Source of the DNA: CAMAVK01 sp964362485
GTDB taxonomy: Archaea; Nanobdellota; Nanobdellia; Woesearchaeales; GW2011-AR9
Assembly: GCA_964362485.1 (NCBI GenBank)
Contig: CAYIEX010000088.1
Location: 1 to 7,138, forward strand
Length of the DNA stretch: 7,138 nucleotides
Reading direction: 5' to 3'
Shown: in pieces, positions 1 to 4,795 of the stretch
Position numbering within the stretch: position 1 is the stretch's first letter
Layout of the letters: each line of letters opens with the position of its first letter
Translations under genes and position numbers: made by a program
Notes under the pieces: generated by a model
Database searches by the model: none
Told to the model about the DNA's origin: nothing
What the model saw: the letters and a program-made list of their open reading frames with translations, nothing else

Positions 1-393
1 GAAGATGAACCATATCAACCAGCGATTGATCACTTTAAGCAAGGCCTGGTATCCTATGTTAATGATTATAAATCCTATAAATCTGAGAGGGATTTTAATC
101 CAGATAAAGTCATAGAGACTGCACAAGAACTAATAGCCGGTTACGACGCAATGATTGCAAGTGTGGAAGATTGGAAATCAGGTAATGGGATTCCTCCTCT
201 GGGCGTGCTTGTCGCGGAGAACGCAAAAGCAACAAGCATCCCCGTAGTCTACTGTACGGACCTCTATCACCATAGCACTCTTGCTGGACCAGTTGAACAA
301 CTTGGAAACGCGAAAATGATTGATGCATATGCACCAAACTCCCCCAAAAACTGGCAAAAGGCGTACCAAACTGTGATTGGAGATACACAATAA
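1..393 (+). CDS. C-terminal part of a probable receiver-like (response-regulator fold) protein, 5' truncated
   Basis: The frame is open from base 1 to a TAA at 391-393, giving 130 residues of a protein that begins upstream of the window; the first internal Met (base 151) is not a convincing start because coding sense continues before it. The segment has an alternating helix/strand look: a charged helical stretch, a hydrophobic strand DAMIAS (about residues 48-53), then PLGVLVAENAK and the strand IPVVYCTDLYHH, ending in a Lys/Tyr-rich tail. A PLG-x-x-VA helix followed by IPVV-x-x-TD resembles the later part of CheY-like receiver domains, and I recall similar HH-containing receiver-like proteins in uncultivated archaea and Candidate Phyla bacteria. 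The place where the phospho-acceptor Asp would be expected appears to be Ser or Ala, so it may be a pseudo-receiver. No membrane helix is visible, so it is probably cytoplasmic. Assignment is from pattern memory only and function is unknown. Confidence 0.6.
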   Translation, partial: EDEPYQPAIDHFKQGLVSYVNDYKSYKSERDFNPDKVIETAQELIAGYDAMIASVEDWKSGNGIPPLGVLVAENAKATSIPVVYCTDLYHHSTLAGPVEQLGNAKMIDAYAPNSPKNWQKAYQTVIGDTQ

Positions 394-394
394 A

Positions 395-406
395 TTTTCT
401 TTTTTT
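395..406 (+). terminator. T-rich tract, probable archaeal-type terminator of the upstream gene
   Basis: Immediately after the stop codon at 391-393 the coding strand reads TTTTC followed by seven T. There is no strong hairpin before it, which is how many archaeal terminators look. The same 10-mer TTCTTTTTTT recurs at 6997-7006. Confidence 0.5.
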
Positions 407-427
407 CAGAGTTGGTTTGAGGTAGAT

Positions 428-433
428 GGAGGA
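428..433 (+). promoter_or_regulatory. Strong Shine-Dalgarno site for the gene at 442
   Basis: GGAGGA lies 8 nt before the ATG at 442. Only this gene and the one at 7026 have a recognisable SD; all others have a TATA-like box close to the start instead. It fixes the start at 442 and implies a leadered transcript, either read through from the upstream gene or started from a weak A/T box near 386-396. Confidence 0.7.
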
Positions 434-441
434 TTAGGAAA

Positions 442-795
442 ATGACAAGAAATGATTTAGGGACAATAGTTACTATCAGTACAACGCAGAGAAATCCTGA
501 GATGGAGGAAAGATTCCAAATATTTCCAGGTAGAGTTTACGGAGTAAGAATAAGTGGGACATGCCCTCAGATCAGTGTAAGCTATGTTGGTGTGTTGGAA
601 TCAATAACAATGCATGTTGATCAGAGTGGATTTGATCCACGTCGCGTAGAGCTTCGAGATGGGCTTATAGACGGAAAAGAACCATTTGAGCGAGAGAACA
701 TTTCATTCGTAAGCAATCGCCTCATCAATTTTGGATATGTTAGAAATGAAGAAGGATTTAAGAGACAAAGAGAGAACTACTCTACCCACAGGTAA
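442..795 (+). CDS. Small uncharacterised protein, probably beta-rich and cytoplasmic
   Basis: This is a 117-residue reading frame with a strong SD at correct spacing and a TAA stop; I do not recognise the family. The first half has several strand-like hydrophobic runs: GTIVTIST (about 7-14), RFQIFPGRVYGVRISG (24-39) and ISVSYVGVLESITMHV (44-59). Two Gly-containing turns between them suggest a small barrel or sandwich. The second half is charged (DPRRVELRDGLIDGKEPFE) and the C-terminus is basic and polar. No signal peptide, membrane segment or metal-binding cluster is visible; there is a single Cys (C41). It follows the receiver-like gene by 48 nt on the same strand, so cotranscription past the T-tract is possible. 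It faces tail-to-tail the lipid kinase gene. An SH3-like nucleic-acid-binding barrel is one possibility but only a guess. Confidence 0.65.
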   Translation: MTRNDLGTIVTISTTQRNPEMEERFQIFPGRVYGVRISGTCPQISVSYVGVLESITMHVDQSGFDPRRVELRDGLIDGKEPFERENISFVSNRLINFGYVRNEEGFKRQRENYSTHR

Positions 796-847
796 AGGGG
801 ATTCTGATTCATCGAAGATAAAAATAAATATTACCGCAAGGAAATGG

Positions 848-876
848 AAAAACTAGGCTTTTATAGTAAACCTAGT
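848..876 (-). terminator. Hairpin plus T-run terminator downstream of the lipid kinase gene
   Basis: On the minus strand, 7 nt after the kinase stop codon, ACTAGG and CCTAGT form a 6-bp perfect stem (871-876 with 852-857). The 13-nt spacer can add two further A-T pairs after one mismatch. Five T follow directly (848-852). That order, stem then T-run, fits factor-independent termination on the minus strand. On the plus strand the stem is not followed by T, so it would serve the convergent gene at 442-795 only as a 3' structure. Confidence 0.55.
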
Positions 877-883
877 GGGGGGA

Positions 884-1966
884 CTATAGATCCACTTTGC
901 GCCAATCCACTAACTTCATTTTTTCACCTGAAATTCGGTACCGTATGGTTTGCTCGCAGCCTTTGGCATCGCCTGCGATTTGAAAGGCTTCGGGGCGATG
1001 GTATTGAAGAGTGACGTCGTTTGTAAAATAGTCTTCAATTCTTGACCCCCTATATGTTCCCCGCCAAATACTTCCCGCATGGAGTACAAGATGAGGAATT
1101 GTACGCTTTGGTTCACCAACGACAACTCGTAGCTGCATTAAATTTTGTTGGGCAGCTAATGATGCGTACGGGAAGGCGCGAAATTTAAAGCCAAAGAAAG
1201 GAACTGTTCCCGCCAAAATAGCGTTAATTGGTTGAGGATGGATTTCAGAGAGGTTATTAGAAGGTGGTAGTGCAACTCGGTCACTTTCATGGAAATCACG
1301 CTGACCAATTCGGTACAGGACGCCAGAATTACAGATGATATCGGCACGAGGAAGGTGATCGGCTTTGACGAGGCGAGGGATGGTGTGGAAGCCTACGGAG
1401 AGAAGATAGCCAAGGAGGCCATGGGAGTACCAGCGTTGCCAGGGCCCGGAATGATTCTGTTTGAATTCATTGTACCCATTTACAACGGCGGCATCCCAAC
1501 CAGTACCTGCAAAGAAAGTATGTGCTTTACGAGCACTATCAGAGGGGAGCGATACTTCAATGAGCGGTACTTCTTTTGTTGGTAGACGACTTAGGTCATC
1601 ATAAAATAGGAGTTTGTCAAGTTGATTTACCGCTTTTGTTGCACCAACAACACTTGCTAAGGCGTTACCTGTTCCGCCTTTTTGCAGAGCAAGTGTAGGA
1701 AGAGGTTGACTCATTTTTGTTTCCTCGCGAACCTGATTGAGAATATTCCACTTATGGTAGATTGTACCATCACCGCCAACACAATACAAAAAAGCGTGAC
1801 GCTCTTCTAAAATTGCATGAGCGTGTTCTTTTGCTTCCGATAAAGAGTGAGAAATGAAGAGGCGTAAGCGATCTTTACTGAGTCGTTTAAAATGATCAAT
1901 CATAGAAGTAGTGACTTGTTTGGCGTTGCCGTTAAGGACAACAGCAATGGTGTTTTCTAATGACAT
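884..1966 (-). CDS. Diacylglycerol kinase-family lipid kinase (DAGK catalytic domain)
   Basis: This 360-residue protein has the hallmarks of the DAGK/YegS/sphingosine-kinase superfamily, which transfers ATP phosphate to a lipid hydroxyl at the membrane face. Seen in order are an N-terminal strand AVVLNGNAK (about 8-16, where the family has NP-x-G), the nucleotide-binding GGDGT (64-68), LALQKGGTGNALA (92-104, family G-T-x-N-x-x-A), FFAGTGWDAAVV (151-162, family G-x-G-x-D-A) and a C-terminal QIAGDAKG (329-336) where relatives carry a DGE-like motif. There is no signal peptide or membrane helix, so it is probably a peripheral cytoplasmic enzyme. The start at 1966 is supported by a TATA-like box at -22 to -30 and the lack of any SD, suggesting a leaderless transcript. 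It sits 59 nt downstream of lgt on the same strand, which hints at a lipid theme. The exact lipid substrate (diacylglycerol, dialkylglycerol or another isoprenoid alcohol) cannot be told from sequence. Confidence 0.88.
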   Translation of the reverse strand: MSLENTIAVVLNGNAKQVTTSMIDHFKRLSKDRLRLFISHSLSEAKEHAHAILEERHAFLYCVGGDGTIYHKWNILNQVREETKMSQPLPTLALQKGGTGNALASVVGATKAVNQLDKLLFYDDLSRLPTKEVPLIEVSLPSDSARKAHTFFAGTGWDAAVVNGYNEFKQNHSGPWQRWYSHGLLGYLLSVGFHTIPRLVKADHLPRADIICNSGVLYRIGQRDFHESDRVALPPSNNLSEIHPQPINAILAGTVPFFGFKFRAFPYASLAAQQNLMQLRVVVGEPKRTIPHLVLHAGSIWRGTYRGSRIEDYFTNDVTLQYHRPEAFQIAGDAKGCEQTIRYRISGEKMKLVDWRKVDL

Positions 1967-1983
1967 AGGATCACTTTAGGGTA

Positions 1984-1999
1984 GATATTTTTAAATATA
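1984..1999 (-). promoter_or_regulatory. TATA-like promoter of the lipid kinase gene
   Basis: On the minus strand the sequence reads TATATTTAAAAATATC. The TTTAAA core lies 24-29 nt before the ATG at 1966, in register with the boxes of lgt and purA, so transcription would start at or next to the A of the start codon. No SD is present. Confidence 0.65.
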
Positions 2000-2025
2000 A
2001 TGGTGCTGATGTGAGAATTGGAGAT

Positions 2026-2823
2026 CTAACCTTTGGTACTGAAAATATGCTTTATGTCCTCGCGGTAATTTCTAATAAGAACGACGAGGGCAAGTATTAT
2101 CATAATTGCGCTGAACCATTGGCCGAGGCTGAGTGCAAGAAAGCGTGGATCTTCACGCCAGAAATCAACAATGAACCGGCCAATACCTTCTAAGAGCATG
2201 AAATTCCAAAATATGAAGCCTGCTTTAAATTTATGTTTAAAAGTAAGAAAGAGAAGCCAAAATGAGAGGAGAAAACGATAGCCTGCCGCGTAGAGTTGCT
2301 GGGGGTGACGACATACATCCCCCCCACCTGTGTTTTTGAAATTGACACACCAACCGACTTTATTAGGATCTGCTGCAGTCCCCCAAAGTTCTCCATTAAT
2401 GAAATTAGCGACTCTACCAAGAGCAAGGGCAAACATGGCAGGGAACGTAGCAAAATCAGCCATTGTGAGAAAGGATAATCTCTTTTTACGGCAGTAAAGA
2501 TAACAAGCTACAATTATACCGGTAAAACCACCATGAAAGCTCATTCCCCCTTCCCAAATTTTGAGAAGCCGTAATGGATTTGTGAGATAGTAAGATGGGT
2601 CCCAAAAGATCATAAAGAGACGGGACCCTACAAGGACACCGACCATAAGATAAAAAACAAAGTCGGTGATTTCATCTTTAGTGAGTTTCAGGTATCCTTT
2701 TTTGGAAAGGTGATGAAACCACCAGAACGTTAGAAAGAACCCAAAGACATAGACCACACCATACCAACGAATTTCAACTGGACCAAGATCGAGAAGGACG
2801 GGGTTGAGGTTGTGAATGAACAT
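2026..2823 (-). CDS. lgt: Prolipoprotein diacylglyceryl transferase (Lgt)
   Basis: Lgt is a polytopic membrane enzyme that moves a diacylglyceryl group from a glycerophospholipid to the lipobox Cys of prolipoproteins before signal-peptide cleavage. The 265 residues match the family in size and show about seven hydrophobic segments. Family motifs in order are IRWYG (18-22), SFHGG (95-99), the signature GRVANFINGE (136-145), RHPQQLY (172-178) and GIGRFIVDFWRED (213-225). Residues matching the essential ones I recall for E. coli Lgt are present: Y21, H97, R137, N140, E145 and R216. The signature has Ala (A139) where most have Gly, and the position after RHPQQLY is Ala rather than Glu. C159 and C171 flank the loop before RHPQQLY and could form a disulfide. 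The start is set by a TATA-like box 22-30 nt upstream and no SD. It lies 25 nt after the GNAT stop, on the same strand. A probable lipoprotein begins at 7026 in this window. Confidence 0.95.
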   Translation of the reverse strand: MFIHNLNPVLLDLGPVEIRWYGVVYVFGFFLTFWWFHHLSKKGYLKLTKDEITDFVFYLMVGVLVGSRLFMIFWDPSYYLTNPLRLLKIWEGGMSFHGGFTGIIVACYLYCRKKRLSFLTMADFATFPAMFALALGRVANFINGELWGTAADPNKVGWCVNFKNTGGGDVCRHPQQLYAAGYRFLLSFWLLFLTFKHKFKAGFIFWNFMLLEGIGRFIVDFWREDPRFLALSLGQWFSAIMIILALVVLIRNYREDIKHIFSTKG

Positions 2824-2844
2824 GGGACATCAAAATACTGAGAG

Positions 2845-2853
2845 CTATTTAAG
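2845..2853 (-). promoter_or_regulatory. TATA-like promoter of lgt overlapping the GNAT stop codon
   Basis: CTTAAATAG on the minus strand ends 21 nt before the lgt ATG. The identical 9-mer sits at exactly the same distance before purA. Its TAA is the stop codon of the upstream acetyltransferase gene, so promoter and gene end are merged. Spacing predicts a leaderless lgt transcript. Confidence 0.7.
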
Positions 2854-3334
2854 ATTTAGGGTTCTGTAATCGAGAGAGAATTTTTCGTACGTTTCCAGTA
2901 ATTATAACAAGATCTTTGCTTATCGTAAAACCTTGTGCAAGATACCATTGTAATGGGAATGAAGATTTCTTGAATGTGAATGCATCAAATGAGACGACTT
3001 TATATTTTTGGAGAGCGTTGGTATACAGTGCTTTTGATAAGGTAGTACCTATACCCTGTTTTTGAAATTGGGGATGGACAAAGATTTCTCCATCATTAAG
3101 ATGATTCCCATCCCACCATGGTTTTAGACCGGCAACGAAAGCACCAATGGGCTTTTTGTTTATCAGTGCAACAAATGCAAGATCAGGTTGTTTTGTAAAC
3201 CAATAGTTAAGCAGACGCTTAGCTGCAGGTATGGTCCAATTCTCACCAATCGATAATTGCTTGTAAACGTACACATACACTTTTGCAAGTAACGGAATAT
3301 CCTCCTTTTTCATCAACCGGATTTGAAGAGTCAT
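2849..3334 (-). CDS. GNAT-family N-acetyltransferase
   Basis: The protein is 161 residues when started at the ATG 3332-3334. An open frame extends 39 codons further upstream to 3451, but that extension covers the promoter region, overlaps the start of the divergent gene and adds a non-domain stretch; the GNAT fold begins at MTLQIRLMKKEDIPLLAKVY, the usual first strand and helix. Motif A is at about 82-104: the strand GEIFVHP, then QKQGIG (91-96), the acetyl-CoA pyrophosphate-binding Q-x-x-G-x-G. A later WYLAQGF (130-136) matches the motif B F-Y-x-x-x-G-F pattern. FVALINKKPIGAFVAGL (54-70) forms strands 2-3. It would transfer acetyl from acetyl-CoA to an amine, in the cytoplasm; the acceptor is unknown. 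It is divergent from a PIG-L deacetylase and upstream of lgt. Confidence 0.88.
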   Translation of the reverse strand: MTLQIRLMKKEDIPLLAKVYVYVYKQLSIGENWTIPAAKRLLNYWFTKQPDLAFVALINKKPIGAFVAGLKPWWDGNHLNDGEIFVHPQFQKQGIGTTLSKALYTNALQKYKVVSFDAFTFKKSSFPLQWYLAQGFTISKDLVIITGNVRKILSRLQNPKS

Positions 3335-3358
3335 GAGGTGGATAAAAGTGATGAATGT

Positions 3359-3370
3359 TATTAAACTTAT
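3359..3370 (-). promoter_or_regulatory. TATA-like promoter of the GNAT gene, left arm of a symmetric bidirectional promoter
   Basis: The minus strand reads ATAAGTTTAATA. The 8-mer TAAGTTTA (3362-3369) lies exactly 27 nt before the ATG at 3334, mirroring the plus-strand copy at 3410-3417 that is 27 nt before the deacetylase ATG. No SD precedes the ATG. This supports 3334 as the true start. Confidence 0.65.
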
Positions 3371-3409
3371 GCGAACAACGAGATCACAATCATACCTCCC
3401 GACTATAAT

Positions 3410-3421
3410 TAAGTTTATATA
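3410..3421 (+). promoter_or_regulatory. TATA-like promoter of the PIG-L deacetylase gene, right arm of the bidirectional promoter
   Basis: TAAGTTTATATA on the plus strand includes TTTATATA at -31 to -24 relative to the ATG at 3445. The inverted copy of TAAGTTTA at 3362-3369 serves the opposite gene at the same distance. No SD is visible, so a leaderless or very short-leader transcript is expected. Confidence 0.7.
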
Positions 3422-3444
3422 GACGAGTTCTTCTTCATAAACGC

Positions 3445-4191
3445 ATGGCAAACATCATGCAACATCGATCATACTTATTCTTGCTTGCCCATCCTGATGA
3501 CGAAATCTATGCGTGTGTACTCTTGCGACGTTTATTGCTCGTGGGAAAAGAGGTGATAGTGGTCTATGCCACCAGTGGAGACGCTGGTGGTCGAGGCCCA
3601 ATTCGTGAACAAGAGGCGTCACGTGCTTTAGGAGTAGTTCATTTAAATGTAGCAAAGATTTTCTTTTTACGTGTTGCTGAACGACAAGTGTGTGATGATT
3701 TACGAACTGTTGTGCAGAAAACAAAGCAACTGGCAATCCGGCACCAAGTGGATTGTATTATTAGCCCAGATTATGAAGGCGGCCACGAAGGCCATGATGC
3801 GATTAGTTTTGCGGGGGCGCAAGTTGCTACGGGCTGCAAAACAGCGCAGTATGTTTTTCCATTATATCACTGCCGCGATGGAAAAAGAGTTGGTGCTCGA
3901 TTCAAGCCTGGCCGCGAGGCAACTGATACCATTTCATTAACTGAGCAGGATAAATCGATTAAGGAAGGTTTTCTTGCAGCACATCAGACACAACGAGCTC
4001 ATTTTGAGAATTTACATAAAGCGAGTGCGGATTACTGGTCACTTTTATTTTCACGTGAAGTGTTTTCTCGAGTTGATGGGAAAATTAATTTTCGTGAGCG
4101 GCCGTGTGAAGAGATAGGCTATGAGATCCATACTGCTCAACCGTATCGATTTAGTGAGTTTCAAAAAGCAATTTCAAAGCAGATCATGTAA
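3445..4191 (+). CDS. PIG-L/LmbE-family metal-dependent N-deacetylase
   Basis: This 248-residue protein shows the PIG-L (LmbE-like) signature. Near the N-terminus is AHPDDE (15-20), giving metal ligands H16 and D19 and the catalytic acid/base D18 in the family. VVYATSGDAGGRG (39-51) is followed by R54/E55 and then GHEGHDA (113-119), whose second His (H117) is the third metal ligand. The Rossmann-like core strand before AHPDD (YLFLLAHPDD) starts about ten residues from the Met, so the start fits the family; an alternative Met at residue 5 would put the promoter box further away. Members remove acetyl groups from N-acetylglucosamine-type or other amide substrates (GlcNAc-PI, GlcNAc-inositol, GlcNAc-malate, diacetylchitobiose). 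The substrate here is unknown. No membrane segment is visible. It is divergent from a GNAT gene and overlaps the next gene tail-to-tail by 18 nt. Confidence 0.92.
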   Translation: MANIMQHRSYLFLLAHPDDEIYACVLLRRLLLVGKEVIVVYATSGDAGGRGPIREQEASRALGVVHLNVAKIFFLRVAERQVCDDLRTVVQKTKQLAIRHQVDCIISPDYEGGHEGHDAISFAGAQVATGCKTAQYVFPLYHCRDGKRVGARFKPGREATDTISLTEQDKSIKEGFLAAHQTQRAHFENLHKASADYWSLLFSREVFSRVDGKINFRERPCEEIGYEIHTAQPYRFSEFQKAISKQIM

Positions 4192-4746
4192 TTTTTCGCG
4201 TAAAGTTTGTTTTGATTTATTTTTAGCAAGTCGTACAATTTCAGGTATACGGTATTCTTGAACAAATTGGAAGGTTAAGGGGATTACATTCTTTTTAGAA
4301 GTCAAATGACCTAAGGCAAGATATACTGGTTTTTGGTTGGATTTTGTTCTTAGAGCATAAGCTATCACATAATCATTAAGCCACACTGGCTGAATTGCTC
4401 CACTTTGTTTAACAAGAGGGAGATAGGTTCCTTCGCCGAGACTATCTGCAATGGTGTACGTTCGAAGATGGAATTCTTTTCCTATTTGGTGAGCAAGATC
4501 ATATTCGGGGTAGTATGTTTTGCGGTAGAAGGCAAGAAGATCAAGGGGATTCTCTACAAGGTGGCTTACTTGTTCAAAACCTTCCTTATCACGGGCAAAT
4601 CGGTTCTCCTGGCTGTGGGGAAGAGAAGGACGAAATAACACCGTTTTTTCTTCAAAAGGATTTCTGTTGTTGTCAAAAATGATTATTGTTGCCGCGGCAT
4701 GAGTCCTCGTTGGAGCATACTCGATAGAGAAACCGGCGTAGTTCAT
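4174..4746 (-). CDS. Uncharacterised protein of 190 residues, family not recognised
   Basis: I do not recognise this protein. The N-terminus MNYAGFSIEYAPTRTHAAATIIIFD looks like a strand, a linker and a second strand rather than a signal peptide. The middle is rich in aromatic and charged residues (DLLAFYRKTYYPEYDLAHQIGKEF, about 69-92). A further alpha/beta stretch follows (YVIAYALRTKSNQKPVYLALGHL, about 126-148), and the C-terminal tail from about 170 is strongly basic (LAKNKSKQTLREK). No transmembrane helix, Cys pair or known catalytic motif is visible, so it is probably cytoplasmic, and the tail might contact nucleic acid. The gene lies 49 nt after purA on the same strand and ends inside the 3' end of the PIG-L gene (18-nt convergent overlap, TGA stop). 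A weak box CTTATTGTA is in register with other promoters, and no SD is seen. Codon use resembles neighbours, so it is likely a real gene. Confidence 0.65.
   Translation of the reverse strand: MNYAGFSIEYAPTRTHAAATIIIFDNNRNPFEEKTVLFRPSLPHSQENRFARDKEGFEQVSHLVENPLDLLAFYRKTYYPEYDLAHQIGKEFHLRTYTIADSLGEGTYLPLVKQSGAIQPVWLNDYVIAYALRTKSNQKPVYLALGHLTSKKNVIPLTFQFVQEYRIPEIVRLAKNKSKQTLREKLHDLL
4192..4196 (+). terminator. Short T-run after the PIG-L stop codon
   Basis: Five T directly follow the TAA of the deacetylase gene, inside the coding region of the convergent gene. It is short and has no stem, so termination here is only possible, not shown. Confidence 0.25.
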
Positions 4747-4759
4747 GAATGAAAGATAT

Positions 4760-4767
4760 AAAAAAAA
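4760..4767 (-). terminator. T8 tract downstream of purA, probable terminator
   Basis: Eight consecutive T on the minus strand begin 28 nt after the purA stop codon. There is no stem upstream. The tract lies between a weak TATA-like box (4768-4776) and the start of the next gene. Confidence 0.45.
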
Positions 4768-4776
4768 TACAATAAG
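4768..4776 (-). promoter_or_regulatory. Weak TATA-like box of the unrecognised gene at 4174-4746
   Basis: CTTATTGTA on the minus strand ends 21 nt before the ATG at 4746, the same register as CTTAAATAG before lgt and purA, sharing the first four bases. It is weaker than the others, so readthrough from purA is an alternative. Confidence 0.35.
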
Positions 4777-4795
4777 AACTTAACCTATTTAGTGT

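Noticed and set aside
1289..1585. Plus-strand 98-codon frame within the lipid kinase gene
   Set aside because: Fully antisense to a well-supported gene with intact family motifs; a shadow frame.
884..3334. Single GNAT-lgt-lipid kinase operon
   Set aside because: Each gene has its own TATA-like box in register and gaps of 25 and 59 nt, so separate transcripts are more likely, although readthrough is not excluded.
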